Assembly (NCBI GenBank): GCA_033980235.1
Contig: CM067067.1
Span: 27,550,451 to 27,614,450, forward strand
Direction of reading: 5' to 3'
DNA length: 64,000 nt
Origin: Diadema setosum
Taxonomy: Eukaryota > Echinodermata > Echinoidea > Diadematoida > Diadematidae
Under the pieces are notes generated by a model that was given only the letters and a program-made list of their open reading frames with translations, did no database searches and had not been told where the DNA came from. Positions 32,610-44,989 of this stretch are shown here, piece by piece. The first letter of the stretch is position 1. Each line of letters opens with the position of its first letter. A program made the translations under genes and the position numbers.

Positions 32610-33150
32610 TTATAATCGCGTAAGAATTGGCCCCATGCCTTCCCGTGCTTTATTTTGTTGGGCTATCTCCTCCGAAGCCGCCGGCTCCGGACCCCCGAGA
32701 CCGGTGCCGTCGGCAGCGGGAGGGTCTCTTCTATTTCCCGTTCGGGTTTCGTCCGCGCTCCTCCTCCGTGTCGACGTCGAGAGCGGAACAAAAAACAAAG
32801 AAAAACAAAAGACAAACACCGACATGCAGCGTTTGCGCGCTGGTATCCCACGTCAGTGCGTGGCGAAAGCTCTGTCATCGTTCTTGGACGCACACACACG
32901 CACACGATGTATATGGGTTATATACAGCTCGCGCCAGCTCGCAGGCTCAGGTCGCACACAGAACTCTATACAATCTGTGGCGTTAGCACAGTGAGCATTC
33001 TCGCTCGCCCAGCTGATCGTTCGCGGAGACATGACACACACACTATGGGTACCGGGTACGGGCAGTATATCGCAGAGAGATATGTGTATGCATTGAGCCT
33101 GTCGCTGTGTTGCATTGCATATCATGATGCGTTCTCGGTACACGGGAAGC
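32610..33150. other. CpG-rich stretch, possible promoter or first exon
   Basis: About 32640-33050 is rich in CpG against an AT-rich background and open in several frames on both strands, but none shows a domain or a clear splice pattern. It could be an island for an unseen gene or part of an unknown repeat. Confidence 0.25.
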
Positions 33151-33153
33151 CGT

Positions 33154-33645
33154 ATTTTATTTCCAAAACTGCAGGATACTCTGCAGCTCAGCTACGTCAT
33201 TCAGTTTACTCTCAAGTCGGGTATCATTGTACTCAGACCGTTTAGCAGTGATGTCGACGGCTAAATATCCACTTAAATTTTGTCCGTGCTGATTGTGCCT
33301 TTCCCTATCAGATTACAGGCCTGCGCCTGTGTATGTATTGACAATGGTTACACGAAACACACTATCTGCGTGCACGTACGTGATATGGGCTCTCATATGG
33401 TAATACACGGCTCGGTCATACAAGGGCATTTACATACAGTTCGCCATTGGCGTGCCCAAATGAAAACAGCGAATGCTGCTATTTTATTGTATTTTGCACA
33501 ACTACAGGATACTATGCAGCTCAGGTACGTCATTTAGTTTGCTCTCACGTCGGGTATCATTGTCAGACTGTTTAGGACGGCTAAATATCCACTTAAATTT
33601 TTATCCTTGCCGATCGTGCCCTTCCATTTCAGATTACACGCGCCG
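33154..33645. repeat. Two-copy direct repeat, period about 325 bp
   Basis: 33154-33320 and 33479-33645 share CAGGATACT.TGCAGCTCAG, GTCGGGTATCATTGT and GGCTAAATATCCACTTAAAT in the same order. Confidence 0.75.
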
Positions 33646-33759
33646 CTGTCCATTCGTCATAGCTGCTGTTAACATGAATATTCATAAGACATGTGCGGAC
33701 GTAGAGGAAAACCTCGCTTTGCCGACCGCCTATTTTTGAAATTACCGTACAAGTGGAAA

Positions 33760-35176
33760 TAAAATGGGTGGTTCTTTATGGTCCATTAAACCAAGTTTTG
33801 GTGATGAAAATAAAACAGAGGGAGCAAATGAAGACAAAAATATTTTGCTTTCCCCCCATAACGTGGGAAAAGAAATATTAAAGAAAAATATTAGGCCCTG
33901 AGACCCATGGATTCCAACGGGTGCCTACTTATTAACATAATGACTTCAGACATGTGTCATGGACGAATGAACTTTTTTTCCTTCCCTTCCCTAGGATAAT
34001 CATTCGTCCCTATAGTATACTTTTGTTCTCTTTTTTTTTTGTGTGTGTGTGTTGTTGTTTTTTATGCACATCCAGACCCTCTCGATCCTATTCCTCCACA
34101 TAAAGGGGGTAAAACAGAAAGAAAAAATGACAATACAAACAAAACACGAAAATTAGTAAAATAGGGAAATAGAAAAAAAAAAATTATTTGAAGTCAAAAA
34201 CAAAAAACAGCAAAAATCCGAGTCAGATTGTCAGGTCATTTTCTGAAAGGCTTTATTTCGTTGATGCAGACACGTGTTCTCGAAAGGGGGAGAAAAAACA
34301 ATGCTATCAATTAAAAAAAAAGACAAAGAGAAAGAGGACAGAAAATATTCTCTGGAAATTTATCGAGCTCTCTCTTCCTCTCCCTCTCTCACCCTCTCTC
34401 ACACTCTTATTTATATCCTGTACAACAGAGCAGTGGAATACTTAGCGTACTTCCAGTGATAATTCTATAAACACAAAACACCACACTTTTTTGATGAAAA
34501 CAAACATGAAATATATAAAACATGAAGTAAGAAAATACCACAAAAGTCCAAGTCACATCAATGGGTGGTTTAATGAAAAGTCTGACTTTGTCTATATAGA
34601 CACATGTTCTCGAGAGGAAATTAAAGAACATCAGAATGAGAGAGAGAGAGAAGGGGGGGAGGAACAATGAATGATCCATCAAGTGCATTTCAGGAACAAG
34701 TCATAACCCTCAGATGAGATTGTCATCGGGTGGAAAGAGCACAGGCGGGTTTTTCAAATAAAAATGTCGGAAAAGGGATATAAATGATGATATAACCCAT
34801 TTGCATCTTTTTATTGAACCGAAAGGTGTGTGTGTGTGTGTTATTATGTGTGTGTAATGATCGATTAAACAGGTGTATCAACATTAGGAACGGACGACAA
34901 CTTATTAGATGGGATTGCGTTGGGAGGGAAAATAATTTTTTTAATGAAAATGTGGTAAAAGAAGTATGAATCATGACATACAATGTAAGCTTCTTTCAAG
35001 CTTACGAATGAAGAGAAAAGATGTGTGTCTGTGGGGGCCAGAGAGGACTCATGTATAAAAAAAACACATAAACAAACACGAAGTTCTTTCGCTTCAACTA
35101 ATAAAACGGGGCGAAAGAAATATACAGAAATCTAAAAATATGGGGGCCTCAGACCCGTGGATTTCCACAGGTGCTG
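33760..35176. repeat. Degenerate repeat zone with GT and GA microsatellites
   Basis: Related modules recur: GGGTGGTT near 33769 and 34563, AGACACGTGTTCTCGA near 34268 and 34598, GAGACCCATGGATTCCA near 33899 and its variant near 35150. Interspersed are (GT)n near 34045 and 34828, and (GA)n near 34640. No gene supported. Confidence 0.5.
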
Positions 35177-36851
35177 CTAGTATACATATAATTATATCCA
35201 ATTAGATAACCAGTCACTGCTTTCAATACCTTTTACTATAATCACATATTACTTCAATACCACTTACTATCAATTGTGCTGATACACAATTTCGCTTTCA
35301 GATATTTCATCCTAAATTGAAACCAAACTACAATGACATAATATTATATTATTTGCACTTATGCATGTACAACACATTTTATATAATATTCTGTTATCAC
35401 TCAAAATAAAGACTGACAAATTACTGTGCACCCGGGCTAAACAGCTGTCTTTTATGGATTCTACACGCCACAGTCTCAATGGAAACTGGTGCCTGTGGGC
35501 AGGCCCAGACTGGATAAATCAAATGAAAGTCAATATACAATCATATACAGTACTACAACACTTTCTTCAGCTTATCATTCAACAGATATAAATTTCCAAT
35601 TCTCTCATCTGAACTATACAGGATGTAAGCTTAGCTATCTAGAATTTCATTTGCCAAAGTTGATATAAATAAAAAGTTCAAATTAACTGAATGTGGCATA
35701 CAATAATCATCTCTAACCATCTCATTGCCACTAACAGTACTTTAACACAGTATGCTCATATTCACCTCAATTCAAGTATTCACTTTATAAATTCCCTCTT
35801 ATCCTTGCTGCAGATCATAATATTCCTATTTGAAGACAACAAATAGTCTCTGACTAATCTGAACAACCCCCCCCCCAAAAAAAAAAAATCAATGACTACA
35901 TCTCCAAATAACCAGCTCACTTGGCTTAACCTCACCAAAATACCACATAATAGGATATTATACTCATACAAATTGCTGACAAAGCTGATACATTACACAT
36001 ATTCTATACCTGCACTAATCATAAGTCGAATTTGACAGAGGACTGCAGGAATTACAACCAAATCTATCTCATATTCACAAAAAGTCACTCTCCATACCCA
36101 ATGGTTGCCACACAGTCACTCTAAAGCTGATGCGACAGAGCTCCAACCAGCAACCTCACCCGATCACTGGTTGTTGCAGACTGCTCAACCAATCTCTCTA
36201 CCTTTTACATTTCTAACCCTACAAAATAGTTTCCAGTTAACTTGGGCATATCCTCATGCATTCGCATATAACATAATGAAAACAAATCACTCTAATAGTT
36301 TAAAAGCATATTTTACCATTTGCAGATGAAGCAAAAATCCAGCGTTAGTGCTTTATGATAGTTCTAAAATGTGCGTTTGGGATATAGACGACCACTGTAA
36401 AACTTTGAACCCATATAATCGATGTTAAGTATTGTTAAATACACAAAATATGAACAATAGTTATAATAACAATTTTTTCAGACTAAACCATCTACAGTTA
36501 TGGTTTAATTAGAAAAATACTGATATCTCCTTATATTTTAGGCTTTATTGCGAAAGTATATGGTAGGATGTTTTGTGATACAACAGACCTACACATATGC
36601 ATCAAATGAGTTATCTTAAACATTTTTTTTAATCATTGTTCCTTAAAGGTAAACAGGACCTTTAAAACTGCTGAGGTCTCAACTACTGAACTATATTATA
36701 CAAACAAAAATAGTAAATCAAAAGTCTTAAGGGCTTTTTACACTTGTGTTTCTTAACCCCGGACTTTCTCTGACCCAGGACTATCTTTAGTCCCGTACCA
36801 ATTTTTTCAGCTTTTTTACACTTTACACTTGTAAATTTTTGCTTAGCCCCT
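35177..36851. other. Unassigned AT-rich spacer
   Basis: No exon of the TRPM gene or other protein recognised. A poly-C/poly-A junction lies at 35870-35888. Confidence 0.4.
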
Positions 36852-36900
36852 GACCAACGGTGGGGCTAAGGCCCCCCCCCCCTTAGCCCCACCGTTGGTC
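36852..36900. repeat. 20-bp perfect hairpin with poly-C loop
   Basis: GACCAACGGTGGGGCTAAGG (36852-36871) and its exact reverse complement (36881-36900) flank a nine-C loop. Probably a MITE relic: AGGGCTTTTTACACTTG at about 36730 resembles the end of the MITE at 39941. Confidence 0.75.
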
Positions 36901-37253
36901 CGGGGCTGTCCATTTGTTTTGTACAGGATTAGCGCGCACTTTCCTATCTTTTCAGTTAAGCGTCTTTGGTACACACTCAACTCGCTATGTGATATCATGG
37001 TCATCACATCATGGAATAAGGAATATATTCAGTGGTGGATTTAGCGCATGCGCACAATATGACCTTATCACAGAATACGGTATATATTCAGTGGTTGATT
37101 GACCAATGAGATTACAGAATTCACGATCACTAAAAGATAAGCTAACTTATCTTTAACAAAATCAATTAAACCAGCAAAAATCTGTTCCCCGACAGTATTC
37201 AAATTAATGCTTCCAATGACTTTTTCAGTAAATATAACTGTGACCAATATTAT

Positions 37254-39605
37254 TATACCCCCACCCACACATAGTGTGTAGGGGGTATATAGGTCGGGTG
37301 GCAGGTCAGTCGGTCGGTTGGGCGGGCAGGCGGTCGGGCTGTCGGGCCGTTGCAAAATCTTGTGGATCGAACTCCTCTCTCATTTTTTGAGCAACTGACC
37401 CCAAATTTGGCATGTGTGACCACTATCACAGGTAGATGTGCAAGACACCTTTTTCGTTAGTATCGCGTAATGCGTTGCCATGGCAACGGCATATTTTCGT
37501 AAAAACTTGTGGATCGAACTACTCTCTCATTTTTTGAGCAATTAACTTCAAATTTGGCATGTGTGACCGCTATCACAGGCAGATGTGCAAGACACCTTTT
37601 TCATGAGTATTTCATGTGTTGCCATGGCAACGGATACAAAATGTTGTGGATCACGCTACTCTCTCAGTTTTGAAGCAGTTCAGTTTGAATTTGGGATATG
37701 CGATAAATGTAATGTATATTTGTGCAAAACACCTTTGATGTGTGCGTTAATAAATCTGTTGCCATGGCAACAGCAGTGTTTTTTTACCAATCATACAAAA
37801 ATGTGTGGATAAGACTAACTCCTTCAGATTTTAAGCATTTGGCTTGAAAATTGGCACATGTGACCACTATGGTACGTAGATGTGCATACTTACTCTTTCG
37901 TCATTGTTGATCAATGTGTTGCCATAGTAACAGCATAGTGTGAATGAAAATCATACGAAAATATTGTGGATTCAGTTAACTCCCTCAGTCTTAAGAGCAT
38001 TTGACTTGAAATTTGGCACACATGACCACTATAGTATATAGATGTGCAAACTTAATCTTTCGTCAGTGGTGAACAATGCGTTGCCATGGTAACAGTTTTT
38101 TTTAACCAAAAAACATACAAAAATATTGTGGATTCAGCTAACTTCCTTTAGTCTTCGAGCATTTAGCTAAAAATTTGGCACACATGACCACTGTGGTACA
38201 TAGATGTGTAAACATAATCTTTCGTCAGTGGTGATTAATGTGTTGCCATGGTAACGGCATATTTTGAATGAAAATCATAAAAAAATATTGTGGATTCAGT
38301 TAACTCCCTCGCTCTTTGAGCATTTGGCTTGAAATTTGGCACATGCAACCACTATAGCATATAGATGTGCAAACTTAATCTTTCGTCAGTGGTGAACAAT
38401 GCGTTGCCATGGTAACAGCATCTTTTCACTAAAATGCATACAAAAATATTGTGTATTCAGGTAGCTACCTCAGTCTTTGAGCATTTAGCTCGAAATTTGG
38501 CACATGTGACCACTATAGCATGTAGATGAGCATACATAGTCTTTCGTCATTGTTGATCAATGTGTTGCCATGGTAACAGTATATTTTTAATGAAAATCAT
38601 GCAAAAATATTGTGGATTCAGTTTACTCCCTCAGTCTTTGAGCATTTGGCTGGAAATTTGGCACATGTGACCACTATAGCATGTAGATGTTCAAACTTAA
38701 TTTGTCATTATTGTTGAACAATGCGTAGCCATGGTAACAACATTTTTTTCACCAAAAAGCATGTGGATTCAGCCAACTCCCTCAGTCTTTGAGCATTTAG
38801 CTTGCAATTTGACACACCTGACCACGATGTGCAAACGTAGATGTGCAAACTTAACCTTCGTCATTGTTGATCAATGTGTTGCCATGGTAACAGCATAGTT
38901 TGAATGAAAATCATACAAAAATATTGTGGATTCAGGTAACTCCCTCAGTCTTTGAGCATTTTGCTTGAAATTTGGCACATGCAACCATCATAGTACAGAA
39001 ATATGCAAACTTCATATTTCATAATTGTTGAACAATGTGTTGCCATGGTAACAGTACATTTTGAATGAAAATCATACTAACATTTTGATTCTCCTAACTC
39101 TCTCTGTTTAGAGCATTTTGGCTTCAAATTCAGCACATGTTACCTCTACATTACCTAGATGTGCAAAAAATCTTTTGTCAGTGTGGAAAATGTGTTGCCA
39201 TGGTAACAGCATATTTTGAATGAAAATGATACACTGATATTGTTAATTCAACTAAGCCCCTAATCCTTTTAGCATTTGGCTTGAAATTTGGCACATGTGA
39301 CGGCTATGATATATAGTTGTGCTAACTTCATTTTTTTTTTCTTAATGTCCAGTATTGTGTTGCCATGGTTACACAATTTTTAATAAAAAACCATAGAAAT
39401 CACTCAGTTTTTGAGCACTTGACTTGAAATGTGGGACATGTGACTAACAGTGAGCAATACATTTATTCACTATTGAACAGTGCATTGCCATGGTAATTTT
39501 TTTTCCCATTAAAAAGTTTGTTTTTTTTTTTAAATAATAATCCTGGTTGAGCTAATTCCCTCAGTTGTGGGTGGGGGTATATAAATCACAATGAGTGATA
39601 GTTCT
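37254..39605 (+). mobile_element. Tandem-core element with about 14 X-box units (pearl/Tsp/HINE-like)
   Basis: Inverted repeats TATACCCCCACCCACA (37254-37269, reversed at 39566-39581) flank a core of about 14 units with a period near 158 bp. Units share GTGGATTCAG.TAACTCCCTCAGT, GAGCATTTGGCTTGAAATTTGGCACATGTGACCACTA-type order and the palindrome GTTGCCATGGTAAC. After the right inverted repeat come a hairpin ATCAC/GTGAT (39585-39600) and AGTTCTAG|TT. This matches pearl elements of bivalves, Tsp of sea urchin and DINE-1/HINE elements, interpreted as non-autonomous Helentrons. A four-unit relative lies at 51321-52150. Confidence 0.68.
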
Positions 39606-39940
39606 AGTTCTTCTTGGAACAACACATGATTCTTTAAAACTGCCCAGCTTTCTTACCCTTTATCCAATTTTATGAAAACTTGTTACTTTCTGTGTGAGTA
39701 ATTTATTCTATCCAGTCAGCTTGAATATGGAATAGATTCACTTAACATTAAATGTTAATGTGAGTAGTTCCCATATCATGTAATCACTGAACTGTCAAAT
39801 TGCTGGAACTACAGAGTCATATTCTGTATATATGTGGCTCTATGACTCTGTTCACTCCAGCATGAAATAATGAAAATGAACCTGCATTTGTGTTTCATTT
39901 ACAAGGAGAATCTGAATGATCAAACATTACCTGTTCTCTT
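39606..39940. other. Unassigned spacer
   Basis: No gene or repeat boundary recognised. Any earlier TRPM exon here would have to be very short. Confidence 0.4.
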
Positions 39941-40389
39941 AGCCCCTTTTACACTTTCATAGATTGCATCAATAGATCACACAGATTGTCATTCTGGGAT
40001 CATCTTTATTTTGTCCAGCATGACTGTGTTGACACCATGAAGTTATCTGGTGTGTTCATGGTAAAAATTACATGGAAAAAGTTAAGCTTGCTTAAGTTTT
40101 TATCCTGGACATCATGGATGAAAATCAGTGTCAGTACTCTTCCTTGTAGGCACCGTTTACTCAAATGTTGCCTCCGTGCTCTTCCTTAATGTCCGTGTTA
40201 GCTCCATATACTTCCAGTGTGGTCTGTGTTGCTACCTTCTCTGTCTGTGTAGACTTCGACTTCATATCCCTTAGGCATCCAGTTGGGATCGCATCCACAC
40301 CGGCATTAAAAGAAAAATGATCGTAATGTTGCACACCGGAACAATCCACGGTGATCCGTGCAGTAATCTATGAAAATGTAAAAGGGGCT
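39941..40389. mobile_element. MITE 69 bp upstream of a TRPM exon (449 bp)
   Basis: Ends AGCCCCTTTTACACTTTCAT (39941) and reversed AGCCCCTTTTACATTTTCAT (ending 40389), one mismatch, continuing through AGATT. TT or TTA at both borders. No coding region. Confidence 0.8.
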
Positions 40390-40458
40390 TTAGGGATTTT
40401 ATAGAAGGAAATTAACTGTAATCTGTGAATACTGACAAAACACATCCTATATTCACAG

Positions 40459-40642
40459 GGGAAGTTTCCAGCATACTACAGCATGGATGCCAAGAAAGGA
40501 ATCCTCCTCGACCCCAACCACACCCACTTCATTTTGGTTGACAATGGCACCATTGACCAGTTTGGAGTGGAAATCAAACTCAGGGGCATGCTTGAGAAAG
40601 AGATATCAGAGCAGAAACTCAGCAGTGGACCCAAGGACAATG
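40459..40642 (+). CDS. TRPM-family channel, first exon seen in the window
   Basis: 184 bp between a TTCACAG acceptor and a GTAAGT donor, phase 0 in and phase 1 out, 61 codons plus one base. The product contains LDPNHTHFILVDNGT and GVEIKLRGMLEKEI, matching the conserved TRPM N-terminal homology region (SLOG/LSDAT fold) in which NHSHF-LVDDGT and AE-KLR--LE are typical. In TRPM channels this cytosolic part folds as a nucleotide-binding-like domain that takes part in tetramer assembly and ligand sensing. Upstream exons (the segment with the Trp-Ile-Thr-Gly-Gly motif) were not found within the window's + strand. Orientation and phase agree with the six downstream exons. Confidence 0.92.
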
Positions 40643-41120
40643 GTAAGTGACCTCAGTAGAAGATTACAGATTATTTACACTGTTCAAGGAACATTACCTG
40701 TAGGCTTGGATTGTGTCCCAAATCGATTTAAATGTTAAAGTAGGGTCAAAAGGAGACTATTGTGATCCAATAAAAATTAAATATACAAACAACAATTCTA
40801 CCCAATTAGAAATGTGTATGAAATAACTGAATCTTAATTGTAACTGCATATTCTACTTTAGATTTAACAAAGATGTACTTTGGAGAAAAATGTTTCATAA
40901 TGAAAATTGTGTTAACTTCAGTTTTAACAAAAGGCAATGAACTTTAAAAACAATTGATTGTCAAAGGAAATTTGATTTTGATATATTTCTCCCAAATCAT
41001 CATGTGTCACATTTTTGTGAGCCCTTTCTATCCATTTTAACTGCTTGATCATATAGTCATTTATGGACAGGTCTTATATGACTCTCAGTTTCTACTCAGA
41101 AAAGATTAAAGGTTTGTTAT

Positions 41121-41425
41121 TTAAAGTGAACCTAACCCAAAGAGCAATATGGATTGAGTGAAAGGAGCAAAATTAGTAGAACACATCAGTGAAAGTTTGA
41201 GGAAAATCGGACAATCGATGCAAAAGTTAAGAATTCTTAAAGTTTTGGTTTTGGAACAGCTGGATAAGTAGACTACTAGAAGTCATGACATGAGTGGACA
41301 ACAATATAATAAATATGTAAAGGGAATTCCACAAAAATTAACTTTTCTAGCATATTAAAAGAGCACTTGACTAACCGCTTTCAGAAAGCAGGGAAATTAT
41401 TGCTACCCTTAACATATGTGACTGT
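41121..41425 (+). repeat. Half-copy of the 8888-9452 foldback MITE
   Basis: Begins at TTAA (41121) and matches the left half of the 8888 element through GAAAATCGGACAATCGATGC and ACTACTAGAAGTCATGAC. It then continues into the other half's CTAACCGCTTTCAGAAAGC. Confidence 0.7.
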
Positions 41426-42485
41426 GCATCACAAAACCAACTAGACGGAATTTGCCAACACTGGCAAATTAGGTGATCCGATATTTTCGGAAATAAATGA
41501 TATGACCTTTGACCCTAATTTACCTAGAAAAGACAGTGTCTGATGAAGTAGTTGTTATTTTATGAAAAGATGTACTTGGCATGGACTAAACGTGTGCAAA
41601 ATGTGGGGGTAAAAGGGCGTATTTTTCTTGAGCTATTGCAAAGAAAGTCACCGAAAGAAAGACATATCTCCTGACATTGAAGCTAAGCGTCAATTTCAAC
41701 CAGGTCTTTGACGTAATCCCGACTTCCAATAAGAATATGGATCACATGAACGATAGCCCAAAGTTTCATCTACAACATATTAAAATCTGGGAGAAATTCA
41801 CTGAAGGATAAAATAGCTAGTGCTCGATAAAGACAGTCATGTCATTTTTCATTTCCAGAAAAAAATGTACTCCCATAGAGATAATACCTCATTTGCACAG
41901 CCAAAATGGCATCCGACCAAAGCGTCATTATTTTACAAAATGATCCATCTATGGAGGTCCATGTGTGTGCAAAATATGACGTTGATACCATATACACTAA
42001 TGAGATTACAGAATGAAGTATATTTAACCTTTGACCCCACTTTACACAGCCAAGATGGCATCTGAGCAAAAAGTTGTTATTTTTGTGAAATGATTCTTGC
42101 AACATGTTCCTTACGTGTGCAAAATGTGGGAAAGATAGGACGTGTATTTACCAAGATACAGGATTAAACACTTTTGACCTTTGACCCTAATTTACCTACC
42201 AAGATGGTGTCGGAGGAAGTAGTTGTTATTTTGTGAAATGATGTTCGTGACATGAACTAAACATGTGCAAAATATGAGGTTGATAACCATTGTTGTTGAT
42301 CTATTGCACAGAAAGTAGAAGAAAGAAAGAAAAATAAATAAAAAATTAAGTTATTTTATAGAAATTTGAAGGAGAAGCATAAAAAAAAAATCAGAAAAAG
42401 ATAACGTTAGGAAGGGAGAATAAGACTAACTAAAGAAAAAGAAGAAAAAGAGTGTTAAAAAAAAATCCAAAAAAAATATTGGCAG

Positions 42486-42566
42486 GGGTGAGCCTCGAAC
42501 CGGGTACCTTAGGATTACGAGTCGGATGCGCTATGCACTGACCTAATTCATCCTCCATAGGCCCTG
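42486..42566 (-). repeat. tRNA-derived sequence with CGT at the anticodon position
   Basis: The minus strand reads TAGGTCAGTGCATAGCGCATCCGACTCGTAATCCTA...CCGGTTCGAGGCTCACCCC, with a box B close to consensus. The loop CTCGTAA would give anticodon CGT (Thr), but the anticodon stem is imperfect. It lies in a repeat shared with 30284-30730, so it is more likely a SINE-type relic than a working tRNA gene. Confidence 0.5.
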
Positions 42567-43019
42567 TGTATTAAGCAAAATGATGCTGCATTGAAGCAAA
42601 GTGCCAATTTTAACCAAGTTTTTCGACGTGATGCCGACGTCGTATGAAAAAAGGGAGGGCACACTTACGATAGCCCAAAGTCTCAGCTACAACATATTAA
42701 AATCTGGGAGATAATAAGTGAGCTAGTGCTGGAAAAAGATAGTCATGTCAATTTTCATTTTCAGAAAAACTGCACTCCCATAGAGATAACACGTAAACTG
42801 ACCAAATTTGACAAGATTACTTTCAATCCATTTTTACGAGGTGATGCCATTATCCAATCAAAATTTTGTTACTACACTTATGAAAGAGCATTTAATAAGC
42901 TACAACATACTGAAATCTGGGTGAAAATCGGCAAAGGATAAGTGAGATACGCTCGAGTGAACTTGAAATTTGATGACGTCATTTTGAAAATTTACTTTTA
43001 TTACTTTATTAAGAAATTT

Positions 43020-43845
43020 GATATCTTTTAATCATTTTTTCAGCATCGCCAACCCATGAAATGACATGTACAACTCATCAGCTTTCAGAATATGTAAAGA
43101 AAATGGGGGGGGGGGTTACCGTCCATCCTGACGAGTAAAATCGGATTTAAAATTGGCGTTTTTTTTTTGGCATAGTTGCACTGTATATCGCCATTGACGC
43201 TCAAATTTCAACTTTGACGGGCCCGTATGACGTCATATTGAGTCGGATTAACTTGAAACTTGGTATAAATATTCCTTGACATTTCAGACATCCGATCAAA
43301 GTGAAAAAACGGAAAATTTCTATTGCATATGAGCTGTGCGTGCGTGCGTATATGCGCGCGCACGTACGTGTCCGTCCAATTTTTTCAATTTTTCAAAAAA
43401 TGCTCCAAATGGTCTGAAACGTGTGCAAAAAAATTTTGAGCTCGATTGGAGCAAGTAAATATTTCAATGCGCGCATATGTGCACGTTTTAAGGATAGATA
43501 TGAAATTTGAGAATATGAGTGGAAAGAGCTTGACCTGAACTATATGAGACATAAATTTCATTGAAAAATTCCATTAATGAGATATGAATGGAAATGTGAT
43601 TTCATATAATGACGTCATAGTGACGTCACGGTCGACTGATCACAATGATTTTACTAGATCTGTCGTCTTTGGGACATGATACATATATGGTATAATTTTG
43701 AAATTGATAGGCAGAGGACTTTCTGAGCTAACCTCTACACAACTTTTGAGGAGAAAGAAGAAAAAGAAGAAGAAGAAAAAAACAACAAAGAATCGGTACA
43801 GATACAGAAGGTGATCCGAGAGGATACTCGGATCACCTAACAAGA
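43020..43845 (+). repeat. Repeat ending in an 11-bp hairpin
   Basis: A terminal hairpin GGTGATCCGAG (43810-43820) / CTCGGATCACC (43827-43837) follows a GAAGAAGAAG stretch and GGTACAGATACAG, then CTAACAAG. The layout (body, A/G-rich run, 3' hairpin, short end) resembles a non-autonomous Helitron-like element. The left boundary is uncertain. Confidence 0.4.
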
Positions 43846-44029
43846 AGTCGCAACAAGAAGTCCTTCATTTCATGTGAGGACTCAAAAAAGGTGAAACAGG
43901 TCAACCTATTCATTTTTTAGTTTTCCATATTTTCTTAAAGAGCTAGTTGTCTTCTAATTTATTATTGAGTTTTGGATCATAAAATGAATAGGAAAGTAGG
44001 TTTTCAGCAGTTTTTCTACAACCCCTTTT

Positions 44030-44523
44030 TAGCTCACCTGAACATTTTCATCTTCTTCTTGAAAACCCCAAGACTGATTTTCATCAAACTTGGCAGGTAG
44101 CATCCCTAGGGGGTTAGGAACTCAGTTTTTTTAAATGGGCACCATACCCCACCCAGGGGACCCCCAGGGCGGCCCAAACCCCCCAAAATTAAGGAATCTG
44201 TAAAAATCTTCTTCTCTAGAACCAGAAGTGATAGAGCTAAGATAATACTATGAATGAGTACATTAGTGACTGTAGTTTCAAGTTTGTTCATAGCAGATCC
44301 AGGGGTGCCCCTCTTGGGGGCGGGGGGGGGGCCCAATCCCCCCCCCCCCCCCAAATTAAGGAATCTTAAAAGATTTGGGCCCTTATTGTACATTTTCATC
44401 TTCCACATGAGAATGTCTGGTCAAATTTTAGTAGAGCTGTGAATAATTTAGATTAGTGACTGCGTGAAAGGTGAACTTGCGGTACTCAGGTGAGCGCTAG
44501 ACCCGCGGGTCTCTTGTTTGGTA
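44030..44523 (+). mobile_element. AGCTCACCTGA-family element, short copy
   Basis: Same ends as 14976-16028: TTTTTAGCTCACCTGA at the left, CTCAGGTGAGCGC, hairpin AGACCC/GGGTCT and CTTGTTT at the right, but with only about one and a half core units. Confidence 0.65.
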
Positions 44524-44534
44524 GAGTAGTGGGA

Positions 44535-44980
44535 TCAGGTATATCTCAGAGGTCCCTTTTATTTCTTGAAAATCCTTTGCACACTCTCCATTTTCAACTC
44601 TGATAACTTTTGACGGGATAATGCTACTGCTTTGAAAGTTAAAATTGATCATGGACAAGATGTGTTGATAGAGCATGCTTAATTTCAGCTTAATTTGATA
44701 ATCCCATCTTTGTTTTTGCTCCACTGGTTTATATCCTGTTTCTTTGTCCCATTTATCGCACAGGTAGCAGCACTTACTAAAGATTAAGGGCTTGAATAGA
44801 CCTGTACTTCAGAGCCTCTTTTCTCAGTTCACACTTTTCCAGAGCGTGTGCTTTCTTTCCAATATTTAGAAAGGCTAGGAGAGTCCATTTGAATTGAGGT
44901 ATACATCATTTTAAAGCTTAGAGTCTACTCTTTTAGAATCTGCCCTTAACTAAAAATCCATGTTTTGTGGTGTCAGTATC
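44535..44980 (-). repeat. Dispersed repeat, copy 2 (inverse of 2735-3190)
   Basis: Aligns by eye with copy 1 along its length. Left end truncated or diverged near ATGTTTTGTGGTGTCAG. Confidence 0.7.
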
Positions 44981-44989
44981 AAGTTGATG

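Noticed and set aside
32627..33245. Overlapping frames of 119-196 codons in the CpG-rich stretch, possibly a first exon
   Set aside because: Open in several frames because stop codons are rare in GC-rich DNA; no domain, conserved start context or splice pattern I can defend.
34188..34459. Lysine-rich small frames
   Set aside because: Low-complexity translation of A-rich and CT-rich simple sequence.
42486..42566. Functional tRNA-Thr(CGT) gene
   Set aside because: Anticodon and acceptor stems are imperfect and it is embedded in a dispersed repeat with a relative at 30284.
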